From: Pseudoalteromonas sp. N1230-9
GTDB lineage: Bacteria > Pseudomonadota > Gammaproteobacteria > Enterobacterales > Alteromonadaceae
NCBI RefSeq assembly: GCF_032716425.1
Contig: NZ_CP090419.1
Location: forward strand, 2,916,001-2,980,000
DNA length: 64,000 bases
Reading direction: 5' to 3'
A model generated the notes under the pieces. It saw only the letters and a program-made list of their open reading frames with translations. It did not search any database and had not been told where the DNA came from. Positions 45,592 to 55,170 of this stretch are shown one piece after another. Numbering within the stretch: position 1 is the first letter of the stretch; every line of letters starts with the position of its first letter. The translations under genes were made by a program, and so were the position numbers.

Positions 45592-48500
45592 ATGAAAATT
45601 ACAGATACTAGCGTTAAACGTCCGGTCTTTGCGATCGTAATAAACTTATTGCTGCTTACCTTTGGTCTCGTTGCATTTTCAATGCTACCACTGCGCGAAT
45701 ACCCTGATATTGAAACGCCAATTGTGAGTGTAAGCACTGAGTACACAGGTGCCAGCGCAGAGATAATCGAAACCAAAATAACCCAAGTACTCGAAAACCG
45801 CATATCGGGTATTGAAGGTATCAAAAGTATTAACTCATCAAGCCGCAATGGCCGTTCTAACATCACCATTGAATTTAATATCAGTCGTGATATTGATGCC
45901 GCATCAAATGATGTTCGTGAACGTGTAGCGAGAGCACTTGATAGCCTACCAGAGCAAGTTCGCCCACCCGAAGTATCAAAATCAAATAGTGATGAAAGTC
46001 CGATTGCTTGGTTCGTACTAAACAGTACAACGATGGACTCATTACAGCTCTCTGACTACGCACAGCGTTTTATTGTCGACCGTTTAGCCGTTGTTGACGG
46101 TGTTTCAAACGTTCGTGTAGGTGGTGAGCGTAAATACGCAATGAAAATTTGGCTAAACCGCAAAGCCATGGCTGCTCGAGGTATCACCAGCAGTGACATC
46201 GAAAATACCCTTCGTACAGAAAACGTAGAACTTCCTGCAGGTGAAATTGAATCGATTGACCGTGACTTTACCGTTCGTACTGCCCGCAGCTATAAAGACC
46301 AACGTGATTTTAGAAACCTTGTTATTAAGCGTGGTGATGACGGCTACTTAGTTCGCCTTGGCGAAGTTGCAGATGTTCACTTAGAAGCGGCCGACGACGA
46401 AAGCCTATTTCGTGGTAATGGTCGAAATATGATTGGTTTGGGTATCGTAAAGCAAGCCAAAGCGAATACCTTAACTGTGGTTGATAACGCTCGCGCTGAG
46501 CTTGAAAAAATCAAACGCAACTTACCTGAAGGTACCACCATTGAAGACAGTTATGACTCGTCTGTTTTCATCAAAGAGTCGATTGATGAGGTGTATCGTA
46601 CCCTTGCAATTTCAATGGCACTCGTTGTATTAGTTATTTACTTATTCCTTGGCAATATTCGCGCAACCTTAGTGCCAGCTGTAACAGTACCTGTGGCACT
46701 TGTTGGTAGCTTTATGTTCTTACTTGCAATGGGCTACTCAATCAACTTACTTACCCTGCTCGCTTTAGTGTTAGCTATCGGCCTAGTGGTAGATGACGCC
46801 ATTGTTATGCTTGAAAATATCCACCGCCGAATTGAGCTTGGCGAGCCGCCTTTACTTGCAGCATTTCGTGGTGCCCGTGAAGTAGGATTTGCTATTATTG
46901 CCACCACACTTGTGCTTATTTCTGTATTCGTGCCGTTGGTATTTATGGATGGCCGAATTGGCGCGTTATTTACCGAGTTTGCTATGGCGGTGAGTGCTGC
47001 AGTGTTCTTTTCAAGTATCACAGCACTAACACTGTCTCCCGCTTTATGCTCAAAAGTACTTAAAGCCTCAGAGAAAGAAAGTAAATTTAGCCAATGGATG
47101 GATCGCTCGTTTAGCAAAATAGAGAATGCCTATCGCAACTCATTGCAATCGAACATGAGCCGTAAATGGGGTCTATTATTTACCATGATCTTAATGGGTG
47201 TTGTCAGCTTTATGCTATTTAAGCAGGTACCATCAGAGCTCACTCCAAAAGAAGACCGCGGCACTTTCTTTATCATGATGAGCGGCCCTGAAGGTGCAAG
47301 TTATGAGAATAACGCAGCAAACATGGCCAAAATTGAAGAACGTTTAATGCCTTACTCTGAATCAGGAGAACTAAGCCGCGTACTTATTCGTGTGCCTGGC
47401 TGGGGCGGCCAAGGTGGTGTAGCAATCGTTGGTATGGCCGATTGGGATAAACGTAAGCGTTCAACATGGGAAGTGATGGACGAAATTAGCGGTAAAATGA
47501 CCGAAGTGACAGATATTAGAGCATTTGCAATTATGCGCCGCGGTATTGGTGGCGGTGGCTCATCGCGTCCAATTGAGTTTGTATTACAAGGTAACGATTA
47601 TGATCAACTCGCCAAGTGGCGTGATCGCATCATAGAGCGTGCAGAGAAAAACCCTGGCCTTGTGCGTATTGACCATGATTATAAAGAAACGTTTCCACAG
47701 TTTTTAATCAACATAAACAAGAATAAAGCCGCAGATTTAGGCGTATCCGTTTCCGATGTAGGCCGCACTTTAGAGACCATGTTAGGGCAACGACGTGTCA
47801 CAACCTTTATCGATCGTGGTGAAGAGTATGACGTAATTCTCAAGGGGACCAAAGAAGACTTTGCTAACCCAACAGATATCTCAAATATCTACTTGAAATC
47901 GCGCAGTGGTGAACTCGTTCCACTGGACAGCCTTATTACCTTAAAAGAGGAAGCAACCGCATCGCGATTAAACCGTTACAACCGTATGCGTGCAATCACG
48001 TTAAGTGCAAACTTAGCTGATGGCTACACACTAGAAGAAGCACTTAATTTCTTAAACCAAGTAGCCGCTGAAGAGAATGACATTGATGGAGCCATTGATT
48101 ACAAAGGTGAATCGCAGTTGTTTTACGAAGGTGCATCAGCGATGACCTATGTGTTCATTCTTGCGCTCACAGTGACCTTCTTAGTACTTGCAGCCCAGTT
48201 TGAAAGCTTTGTACATCCATTTGTGATCATGCTAACCGTACCACTTGGCCTAGTTGGCGCGCTCTTTGGTTTATGGTTTACAGATCTGACGTTAAATATT
48301 TACAGCCAAATAGGTATCGTGATGTTGATTGGTTTGAGCGCCAAGAACGGTATCTTAATTGTTGAATTTGCTAACCAACTACGTGACAAAGGCGTTGAAT
48401 TTAACGAAGCCATTACCCAAGCGGCAACACAACGCTTACGCCCTATCATCATGACGTCACTCACCACTGTGATGAGCTCTGTTCCGCTTGTACTTGCAAG

Positions 48501-48690
48501 TGGCCCAGGTGCAGAGAGCCGAATGGTTATTGGTGTTGTGGTATTTACCGGTGTTATTGTAGCTACGTTACTAACATTATATGTAGTTCCCGCAGCGTAC
48601 ACAGCGCTTGCCCGTAATACTCAGTCACCCGAATACTTACAAGGTAAACTTGAACAGCAAGCGAAAGACAAACCGCTGGAAGACATTTAA
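45592..48690 (+). CDS. RND-family multidrug efflux permease
   Basis: A 1032-residue HAE1-type pump with twelve membrane helices and two large periplasmic loops. The N-terminus is typical (KRPVFAIVINLLLLTFGLVA with REYPDIETPIVSVST). The proton relay Asp pair lies in helix 4 (AIGLVVDDAIVMLEN near 400-415) and the partner Lys in helix 10. It forms a two-gene unit with the adaptor and ends at a hairpin. Sequence alone does not fix the substrate; such pumps export drugs, dyes or bile-like compounds. Confidence 0.94.
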   Translation: MKITDTSVKRPVFAIVINLLLLTFGLVAFSMLPLREYPDIETPIVSVSTEYTGASAEIIETKITQVLENRISGIEGIKSINSSSRNGRSNITIEFNISRDIDAASNDVRERVARALDSLPEQVRPPEVSKSNSDESPIAWFVLNSTTMDSLQLSDYAQRFIVDRLAVVDGVSNVRVGGERKYAMKIWLNRKAMAARGITSSDIENTLRTENVELPAGEIESIDRDFTVRTARSYKDQRDFRNLVIKRGDDGYLVRLGEVADVHLEAADDESLFRGNGRNMIGLGIVKQAKANTLTVVDNARAELEKIKRNLPEGTTIEDSYDSSVFIKESIDEVYRTLAISMALVVLVIYLFLGNIRATLVPAVTVPVALVGSFMFLLAMGYSINLLTLLALVLAIGLVVDDAIVMLENIHRRIELGEPPLLAAFRGAREVGFAIIATTLVLISVFVPLVFMDGRIGALFTEFAMAVSAAVFFSSITALTLSPALCSKVLKASEKESKFSQWMDRSFSKIENAYRNSLQSNMSRKWGLLFTMILMGVVSFMLFKQVPSELTPKEDRGTFFIMMSGPEGASYENNAANMAKIEERLMPYSESGELSRVLIRVPGWGGQGGVAIVGMADWDKRKRSTWEVMDEISGKMTEVTDIRAFAIMRRGIGGGGSSRPIEFVLQGNDYDQLAKWRDRIIERAEKNPGLVRIDHDYKETFPQFLININKNKAADLGVSVSDVGRTLETMLGQRRVTTFIDRGEEYDVILKGTKEDFANPTDISNIYLKSRSGELVPLDSLITLKEEATASRLNRYNRMRAITLSANLADGYTLEEALNFLNQVAAEENDIDGAIDYKGESQLFYEGASAMTYVFILALTVTFLVLAAQFESFVHPFVIMLTVPLGLVGALFGLWFTDLTLNIYSQIGIVMLIGLSAKNGILIVEFANQLRDKGVEFNEAITQAATQRLRPIIMTSLTTVMSSVPLVLASGPGAESRMVIGVVVFTGVIVATLLTLYVVPAAYTALARNTQSPEYLQGKLEQQAKDKPLEDI

Positions 48691-48708
48691 CGAGTCTTTA
48701 GCGATAAT

Positions 48709-48732
48709 AAAACGCCGTCTTTACGGCGTTTT
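48709..48732 (+). terminator. terminator of the RND operon
   Basis: Perfect stem AAAACGCCGT / ACGGCGTTTT with a four-base loop and following T run, 20 bases after the stop. Confidence 0.85.
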
Positions 48733-48773
48733 GTTTTTTCAGCTATAGTCAGCAAAAAGGTGAGGAAATTAAA

Positions 48774-49307
48774 ATGGAAAACAACATACAAATAGCCACT
48801 TTTGGCGGTGGTTGCTTCTGGTGTATTGATGCCGCATTTAGACGTGTTAAAGGTGTGCTAAACGTCAGCTCTGGTTATGCTGGTGGTGACATTGAAAACC
48901 CGAGCTATCAGCAAATTTGTACTGGCTTAACCGGTCACGCCGAAGTCGTTCAGCTTGATTTTGACAGCAGTATTATAAGTTACCACAGCTTACTTGAAAT
49001 GTTTTTTACTTTGCACGATGCCACGCAACTAAACCGTCAAGGTAATGATGTTGGCACCCAGTATCGCAGTGTTATTTATTACCACGATGAACAACAAAAA
49101 GTGGCGGCTGAGACAATGATTGCTAACTTACAAAAGCAAATTCGCGAGCCAATAGTCACTGAAATAAGCCCACTCACTAACTTTTACCCTGCGGAGCAAT
49201 ACCATCAAGACTACTACACCGAAAACCCTAACCAAGGCTATTGCAGTATTCTTATTGCACCTAAACTTGAAAAATTCGCTCAGTATTACGCAGATAAACT
49301 AAAATAA
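48774..49307 (+). CDS. msrA: peptide methionine sulfoxide reductase A
   Basis: MsrA reduces the S-epimer of methionine sulfoxide in proteins or free form. This 177-residue single-domain enzyme has the GGGCFWCIDAAFRRVKGV motif with catalytic Cys14, the YAGGDIENPSY and GHAEVVQLDF segments and the EQYHQDYYTENPNQGYC region near the C-terminus with a candidate resolving Cys. No signal peptide is visible, so it is cytoplasmic. It is monocistronic between the RND operon and the convergent btuB. Confidence 0.95.
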   Translation: MENNIQIATFGGGCFWCIDAAFRRVKGVLNVSSGYAGGDIENPSYQQICTGLTGHAEVVQLDFDSSIISYHSLLEMFFTLHDATQLNRQGNDVGTQYRSVIYYHDEQQKVAAETMIANLQKQIREPIVTEISPLTNFYPAEQYHQDYYTENPNQGYCSILIAPKLEKFAQYYADKLK

Positions 49308-49309
49308 AA

Positions 49310-49338
49310 AAAGCCCGCTAAGTAGGTAGCGAGCTTTT
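49310..49338. terminator. hairpin between convergent msrA and btuB
   Basis: AAAAGCCCGCT / AGCGAGCTTTT with one mismatch, flanked by A and T runs; usable from both sides. Confidence 0.7.
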
Positions 49339-49364
49339 AGACGCAGAACTAATAATTTTCTTTA

Positions 49365-51224
49365 TTAGAACTGATAACGGGCACCTACAAACAAGCGACG
49401 CTCAGCCGTGTTGTAGTAATAAAGCTCGTCGTTGATGAAGTCACCATCTAAGTCAGTGCCATAGGCATCAACGGCGTTGTACTGTTTATCGAACAGGTTT
49501 TCTACGCGAAGTGATAAGGTTAAATTATCAGTTGCTTGGTAGTGACCTACAAAATTCCACAGAGTATATGAAGGCAAGTGCGTGAGTTTACCATCGCGGT
49601 CTCCTCGGTACTGCATATCAATACCCGCATCAAAGTCACCCCATGCTTTATGTAGTGACCAGTTCACGCTTTGTTTTGATACATAAGTCAGCGCTTCACC
49701 TGTTTCAGTATCTTCTGCTGATAGGTAAGTAAAGTTAACGCTATGATCAAAACCAAATACTTGGTTTTCGAAACTAAACTCTATCCCTTCGTGGCGAGCT
49801 TCATTGATATTTGTTGGCTGCCAATTACCTGATGCATTTGGTGCCCACGCAATTTTGTTATCTATTTCATTACGGAAAATCGCAATATCCAGGCTAATGT
49901 CATTTACATTTAATGATAAGCCTAACTCTTGGTTATCAGATGTTTCAGGCAATAAATTGGGGTTGCCAGGGCTTGGTTCAGGGAAATATAAATCATTAAA
50001 TGTGGGCGATTTAAAGCCAGTGCTTTGGCTTACACGGAATGTTGCGATGTCGTTTAAGTGATAACCCACAGCAGCAGTATAAGTTGTTTCGTCGCCGAAC
50101 TGTTGGTCATCATCTTGGCGTAGCGTTAAATTAGCAAGTACTTGTTCATCATCATAATAAGCACCAATAAATGCTGCAAACACTTCGCGGCTATCTTTTA
50201 AGTAAGTACCAGAGTTAGTATTAACTTCATCTTTATACCAATTTAAACCGCCGCTTAGTGTCAGCGCTTGATTGAAAAAGTATTGACCGTTGTAATCGAT
50301 TTGCTTACGTTCAGTTTCAAACTTATCAACCACAGCAGCACCTGTATAGTCGATACGTGAATCGTCTGAGCTGTCGCTTGAGATTGCAATATCAATCGCA
50401 TGGCTGTGTTTTTCAAAGGCCTTTTTCCAACCTAATGAAGCCTGGTAGTTTTCGAATTCGCCTTTTTCTACCGTGCTATCCGCAGGACTAAAAGAACTAT
50501 CGTACTGCGCTTCACCTTCTGAGTACTGACCTTGTAATAAAAGTTCCCCTAGTTGCTCATTTTGATAGCCTAGGTTAAAGCCAAGGTTTTTATTTTCATA
50601 GCCATCTTCATCGGGTGCTACGCCTTGCAATACATCAAAGCCATCTGTTTTTTCATAACCAGCATTAACAGCAATATCAACACCAGCAAACTGACCACCA
50701 GTAGCCACTTGGTACTCTTGGTAAGAATCAGAACCAAATGTAACATCTAAGGTCGTGTTTTGTGCTTTGCGAGTAATAATATTAATCACACCCGCTAATG
50801 CATCAGAGCCATACACAGCAGCGCGAGAACCTTTAATAACCTCAACACGTTCAATACTGTTTAAAGGAATATTGCTAATGCCTTTATAGCCAAGCGTTGC
50901 AGACCCTGTGCGCACACCATCAATTAAGATAAGTGTATGACGTGTGCCTGAACCTCGCAGCGAAACACCTGCGTTTTGACCAAAGCCACCATTGGCATTG
51001 ATTTGAAAGCCTGCACGGGTAGCAAGTAAACTTGGTAGGTCTCGCGCATAGCTAGCTTCAATATCTGTGCGGTTAATGACAGTTACGCTGGCCAATACAT
51101 CATTAATTGATTGTTCGAATTTATTCGCCGTGACTGTAATATGTTCGATTGACTGCTCATCCGCAGACACAGAAAAAGACAACGCAGCAGCAACCGCTAC
51201 GCCTAAGGTAGATTTATTTAGCAT
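49365..51224 (-). CDS. btuB: TonB-dependent vitamin B12 receptor BtuB
   Basis: A 619-residue outer-membrane receptor: signal peptide (about 1-21), TonB-box region EHITVTANKFEQ, plug with LIDGVRTGSATLGYKGISNI and the ALAGVINIIT segment, and a beta barrel ending in GARYQF. The length is close to E. coli BtuB (614). A cobalamin riboswitch directly upstream makes the B12/corrinoid substrate the firm reading. ATG 51224 is preferred over an upstream in-frame start because it follows a GGGG ribosome site and begins the signal peptide. No btuCDF genes are adjacent. Confidence 0.95.
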   Translation of the reverse strand: MLNKSTLGVAVAAALSFSVSADEQSIEHITVTANKFEQSINDVLASVTVINRTDIEASYARDLPSLLATRAGFQINANGGFGQNAGVSLRGSGTRHTLILIDGVRTGSATLGYKGISNIPLNSIERVEVIKGSRAAVYGSDALAGVINIITRKAQNTTLDVTFGSDSYQEYQVATGGQFAGVDIAVNAGYEKTDGFDVLQGVAPDEDGYENKNLGFNLGYQNEQLGELLLQGQYSEGEAQYDSSFSPADSTVEKGEFENYQASLGWKKAFEKHSHAIDIAISSDSSDDSRIDYTGAAVVDKFETERKQIDYNGQYFFNQALTLSGGLNWYKDEVNTNSGTYLKDSREVFAAFIGAYYDDEQVLANLTLRQDDDQQFGDETTYTAAVGYHLNDIATFRVSQSTGFKSPTFNDLYFPEPSPGNPNLLPETSDNQELGLSLNVNDISLDIAIFRNEIDNKIAWAPNASGNWQPTNINEARHEGIEFSFENQVFGFDHSVNFTYLSAEDTETGEALTYVSKQSVNWSLHKAWGDFDAGIDMQYRGDRDGKLTHLPSYTLWNFVGHYQATDNLTLSLRVENLFDKQYNAVDAYGTDLDGDFINDELYYYNTAERRLFVGARYQF

Positions 51225-51234
51225 GATATCCCCT

Positions 51235-51440
51235 AGCCTGTGCCCACCGCACACGCAAATAGTAAGTTACTCCAAGGCCGGTCTCCGGACTTTGCGTATG
51301 CAGGGCACACACATTACCGTTGCGGGGGCAGTGTTGGCATTGTTTTCTCCATGAAAACGCACCAGCTTCCCGATTATCTTGCTGCTACTTCAACCTTTGA
51401 AGTATAGGTACCTTAGAAGGTACAGCAAGCACCTTGAAAA
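51235..51440 (-). ncRNA. cobalamin (adenosylcobalamin) riboswitch
   Basis: Read on minus, the btuB leader holds GGGAAGCTGGTGC (about 51358-51371), then GCCAACACTGCCCCCGCAAC (51319-51338), and the B12 box AGTCCGGAGACCGGCC (51276-51291), followed by a closing stem near the btuB start. This ordered set is diagnostic for the cobalamin riboswitch. B12 binding should hide the btuB ribosome site or stop transcription, so the receptor is made when B12 is scarce. The limits are approximate. Confidence 0.93.
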
Positions 51441-51506
51441 TAGGCCGCTATTGTGATGATTTTAGGGATAAAAGTCAATGGACGGCTATACCGCTAAAGG
51501 CTTTTT

Positions 51507-51541
51507 TATCAACAAAAAAGCCAAACGAATAGACCGCTTGG
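51507..51541 (-). terminator. probable terminator of yajQ
   Basis: AAGCCAA / TTGGCTCTT arms with a 13-base loop and a T-rich end on minus, about 65 bases after the yajQ stop; weak but placed correctly. Confidence 0.5.
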
Positions 51542-51604
51542 CTCTTTAGTGAAATTTAATTCATTTTTCATGCACTAGATTACGTATATAGTGCAAACAG
51601 CGAA

Positions 51605-52087
51605 TTAATCGCGGAAGTTCTTAAATTGAAATGGCTGACCTAAATCAGCAGTACGCACAACTTGCATCGCTTCTTGTAAATCATCACGCTTTTTACCCGT
51701 AACACGTAATTCTTCACCTTGAATTGCTGCTTGCACTTTGATCTTTGAATCTTTGATTAACTTAACGATTTTCTTCGCTACGTCTTTTTCAATACCTTGC
51801 TTAAGTGCAACATCACGCATAACGTACTTACCACTGCGCGACTCATCTTTAAGCTCAAGGCTAGATACATCTAAACCACGCTTTGAAATTTTCGCAGCGA
51901 GAATATCAAAAAGCTGCATAACTTGTTGTGGTGCTTCAGCTTTTAGCTTGATTACTTTATCACTTAATTCGATTGATGCATCAACACCACGAAAATCAAA
52001 ACGCGTCTCAAGCTCACGCTTGGCGTTGTCTACTGCATTTTGCGCTTCGTTCATTTCTACTTCAGAAACAATATCAAATGAAGGCAT
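51605..52087 (-). CDS. yajQ: YajQ family protein (c-di-GMP-binding)
   Basis: A 160-residue YajQ-family protein with two ferredoxin-like repeats: [20 protein letters not shown] at the start, [15 protein letters not shown] near 30-45 and a C-terminal [20 protein letters not shown] segment. Members bind nucleotides; some Xanthomonas and Pseudomonas members bind c-di-GMP and affect transcription. The length and sequence are standard. It is monocistronic. Confidence 0.94.
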   Translation of the reverse strand: MPSFDIVSEVEMNEAQNAVDNAKRELETRFDFRGVDASIELSDKVIKLKAEAPQQVMQLFDILAAKISKRGLDVSSLELKDESRSGKYVMRDVALKQGIEKDVAKKIVKLIKDSKIKVQAAIQGEELRVTGKKRDDLQEAMQVVRTADLGQPFQFKNFRD

Positions 52088-52241
52088 GAGGTTCTCCTAA
52101 CAAATTTTCAAAATTAATATGGCAAGGATTATAACGTCAATTTTATAAATCTTTACATATTTCTGCACGCCGTTCAGGTGCGATAATAATTATGTTTGAT
52201 ATACTGCGGGTTCATTTTTAAACGACTTTTAGGATTTTTTC

Positions 52242-52592
52242 GTGACAAGGCGCGTTTACCAAGTTCTTTTTTTAATAAGTATTATCGGCTTCACTTTCTT
52301 ATTCGCCAAAGAAATTAAAGGCGTCGGTAGCCTTTTTCCACATATAGATAAAGTCGCACATTTTGGCATTTTCTTCGTGCTCGCTATGGTAATGGATAAA
52401 GCATTTAAACTCCCTCTTGTAGTTCAAATTCTGCTACTTGCAGGCTATGGTGCTGCTATTGAATTTATGCAAGATATGCTACCTTACCGACAAGCTTCTG
52501 TTGGTGATTTTGTTGCTGACTTTATTGGTGCTGTAAGCTACTTTGTTATAAAGCTTGGTTTTCACTTAGGTAATAAGCAACGCAATGGCTAA
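52242..52592 (+). CDS. VanZ-like membrane protein
   Basis: A 116-residue protein with about four membrane helices and the VanZ-type motif HIDKVAHFGIFFVLAMVMDK, then a IEFMQDMLPYRQASVGDFVA segment with the conserved acid and Asp of this family. The function of most VanZ-like proteins outside vancomycin clusters is unknown. The start is GTG 52242 with AGGA upstream. It overlaps panE by eight bases, suggesting co-translation, but a metabolic link is not apparent. Confidence 0.82.
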   Translation: MTRRVYQVLFLISIIGFTFLFAKEIKGVGSLFPHIDKVAHFGIFFVLAMVMDKAFKLPLVVQILLLAGYGAAIEFMQDMLPYRQASVGDFVADFIGAVSYFVIKLGFHLGNKQRNG

Positions 52593-53490
52593 GACTCTCA
52601 TTGTTGGTGATGGCGCAATTGGCTTATTATTTTGCTATTTTTTATCCACGCAGCATGACATCACATTACTTACCCGAAAACCAACCCTGACCACCCGCTT
52701 CTACCAAACGAGTAATGGTAAATCACACCCTATTAAAGCTCGTCTTATTAATCATCAAGAGCTTGCAGGGTCTGCCCCCTTTGACTTGGTGGTGATCACT
52801 GTTAAAGCATTTCAGGTGCAAGCGGCTTTTAAGCAAATAACACCTTACCTCAGTAAAGAGTGCCAGATCGTTATCTCTCATAATGGTATGGGTAATGTCG
52901 ATGAACTCAATGCCCAGCTGTTAGCTACTCAGGGGTTAGCGTTTTTAACAACACGTTTAGCTGGGTTTAAAGTAACACCTTATAGTGTAAACCATACTGG
53001 AAATGGTGAAAGCGTGCTGGGTGCATGTAATATAGCTGCAAGTGAAAAGCTCAATGAACTTAAACACCTATTTAGCAGCCTACCGCACTTTTCTGTAAGC
53101 GATGATATTCACGCATTGCGCTGGCAAAAACTGTTAGTGAATATTGCTATTAATCCATTAACAGCCATTCATAACGTTAAAAATGGTCAGTTACGTGCAC
53201 CGCAATTTAATACCCGTATCATTAATTTGCTCAGCGAAGCTTGCCTTGTGGCTAATAAACAAGGTATCAAAGTAAAGCTCAACGAGGCACTGGATCAGGC
53301 CTATTGTGTGATGACTGCAACCGCTGAAAACTTTTCATCTATGCAGCAAGACATCAGCCATAATAGAGAGTCTGAAATTGATGCTATTTGTGGTTATGTA
53401 TGTGAGCAAGGTGCAAAGCTGGGTGTAAAAACCCCTCATAATCAAGCAATGCTCAGTTTGATAAAAACCAAATCAGCTGAGTTTTCATAA
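52585..53490 (+). CDS. panE: 2-dehydropantoate 2-reductase
   Basis: PanE (ApbA family) reduces ketopantoate to pantoate with NADPH, a step to coenzyme A. The 301-residue protein has the N-terminal GxGxxG-type motif (LIVGDGAIGLLFCYFL at about 5-20), the central VKAFQVQAAF segment and the C-terminal catalytic Lys region WQKLLVNIAINPLTAI near 185-200. The family length is normal. It follows the VanZ-like gene with an eight-base overlap; coaD, another coenzyme A gene, lies about 2.6 kb downstream but in a separate transcript. Confidence 0.9.
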   Translation: MAKTLIVGDGAIGLLFCYFLSTQHDITLLTRKPTLTTRFYQTSNGKSHPIKARLINHQELAGSAPFDLVVITVKAFQVQAAFKQITPYLSKECQIVISHNGMGNVDELNAQLLATQGLAFLTTRLAGFKVTPYSVNHTGNGESVLGACNIAASEKLNELKHLFSSLPHFSVSDDIHALRWQKLLVNIAINPLTAIHNVKNGQLRAPQFNTRIINLLSEACLVANKQGIKVKLNEALDQAYCVMTATAENFSSMQQDISHNRESEIDAICGYVCEQGAKLGVKTPHNQAMLSLIKTKSAEFS

Positions 53491-53568
53491 AAAGTAAGCA
53501 CGCTTCAAGGGAAAAAGTAAACGGCGCGTAGGCATGAGCGCCAAATAAGTAATTCCACCAGCCATTAA

Positions 53569-53593
53569 AAAAGCGCGAACGTGTCGCGCTTTT
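53569..53593 (-). terminator. terminator of thiI
   Basis: Perfect 10-bp stem AAAAGCGCGA / TCGCGCTTTT with a five-base loop, 12 bases after the thiI stop and also usable by panE from the other side. Confidence 0.8.
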
Positions 53594-53604
53594 ATCAGTA
53601 TCCT

Positions 53605-55062
53605 TTATGGGCGATACACTTTTACATTACTGTAGCCTTCTTCGTGCAGGATCAGCGCTTGCAGCTGGCTCATTACCCCTTTCGCACAATATAGGTAATA
53701 TTCTTTATCTTTTGGTAAGTCGCCAAATTTAGTGGCTAAACGGAAGAAAGGTAAATGCACAACGTCAATACCTTCCAGCTCCAGTGGATTGGCATCTTCT
53801 TCCTCAGGTGAACGAATATCTACAACAACCGCCCCCTCTGGTAAGTCAGATACAGATTCGGCCTCTTTCACTTCTTCTTTTGCTTCGGTGTCGATATCAC
53901 GGATATCCATCACACGCGCATTTTCAACGACCGTATTTAGCACGTCGAAATCAAACTTAGCTTCTTCGGCAAGAATCGTTTTGATTTTAGCTTTAACTGT
54001 TGGCTTTTTAGAGATCACACCACAGTATTCAGGCATGCTTTCTGCCATTTCAGCCGTACCAATTTGACGCGCAATATTAATAATATCTTGCTTGTCGTGT
54101 TGGATTAACGGACGAATGATTAAAGTTTCAGTCACACGGTCAATCACACTCAAATTCGCAAGTGTTTGACTTGAAACTTGACCAATACTTTCACCCGTTA
54201 CAAGGGCTTGTACACCTAGTTTTTCTGCAACTTGGCTACCGGCACGCATCATCATACGTTTAAGAACCACACCCATTTGGCTGTTTTCTACGTTTTCAAG
54301 GATTTCAGCAACAACAGGTTCAAAATCAACAGTCACAAACTTAACTTTATGAGTAGAGCTGAACTGTTTCCAGATATAATAGCTTGCTTGCTTAACACCG
54401 ATTTCGTGTGCAGCACCGCCTAAGTTAAAGAACAAGAAGTGAGTACGCGCACCCTTACGAATCATTTGATAACTGGCAACACCAGAGTCAAAACCACCTG
54501 ACATAAGCGACAGTACATCTTCTTGTGTTGGTAGCGGGAAGCCCGCTATACCTAAGTGAGTTTGGGTAACGATATAGGCTTTATCGTCACGCACTTCTAA
54601 ACGTACTGTAACTTCAGGGTGAGATAATTTAACGCGCGCCCCTTCAACATGCTGGTTTAAACCACCACCTACGTAGCGCTCTACATCGCTCGATGTGAAG
54701 TCATGCTTACCTGAACGCTTACAACGCACGCAGAATGTTTTGCCTGCTATAGTGTGGCCAATTAGTTCAAGTGCTTTTTGGTAGATATCGTCGATTGAGT
54801 CGAATTCTGTTTCTGTTACTTCAATAAACTGTACGATACCAGGAATGCGTTTTAAGCCATCAATAATATCTAAGCGAACTTGCTCAGAGTCTAGGAGGCT
54901 TACTACTGAGATATTGTCCCAGTTATTTCTAACCTGCACTTTTTCGTCAACGCGACGTAAAACGATCTTAATGTTATTTTCTAATAACTTGGTGAAACGC
55001 TTACGAACAGACTTACTCTTAATAGCGATTTCAGGATGTAATTTGACGATAAATTTAAGCAT
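53605..55062 (-). CDS. thiI: tRNA 4-thiouridine / thiamine synthesis sulfurtransferase
   Basis: ThiI makes 4-thiouridine in tRNA and delivers sulfur for the thiazole of thiamine. The 485-residue protein has the THUMP/ferredoxin-like N-terminus (about 1-165), the PP-loop ATPase domain (about 175-370; DVLSLMSGGFDSGVASYQ) and a C-terminal rhodanese domain (about 400-485) with the persulfide Cys in YYLYCAKGVMSQLQA. The presence of the rhodanese domain and the length match E. coli ThiI (482). It is monocistronic. Confidence 0.96.
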   Translation of the reverse strand: MLKFIVKLHPEIAIKSKSVRKRFTKLLENNIKIVLRRVDEKVQVRNNWDNISVVSLLDSEQVRLDIIDGLKRIPGIVQFIEVTETEFDSIDDIYQKALELIGHTIAGKTFCVRCKRSGKHDFTSSDVERYVGGGLNQHVEGARVKLSHPEVTVRLEVRDDKAYIVTQTHLGIAGFPLPTQEDVLSLMSGGFDSGVASYQMIRKGARTHFLFFNLGGAAHEIGVKQASYYIWKQFSSTHKVKFVTVDFEPVVAEILENVENSQMGVVLKRMMMRAGSQVAEKLGVQALVTGESIGQVSSQTLANLSVIDRVTETLIIRPLIQHDKQDIINIARQIGTAEMAESMPEYCGVISKKPTVKAKIKTILAEEAKFDFDVLNTVVENARVMDIRDIDTEAKEEVKEAESVSDLPEGAVVVDIRSPEEEDANPLELEGIDVVHLPFFRLATKFGDLPKDKEYYLYCAKGVMSQLQALILHEEGYSNVKVYRP

Positions 55063-55170
55063 AGTTCACTCTTAGACAGTGGGATTCACACGGCCCGAGG
55101 CATACCAACCTCAAGGGCGCGCGATTATAACAAAAATTATAGCGTCTAGGAAATAAACTGCTTTGTAGGA

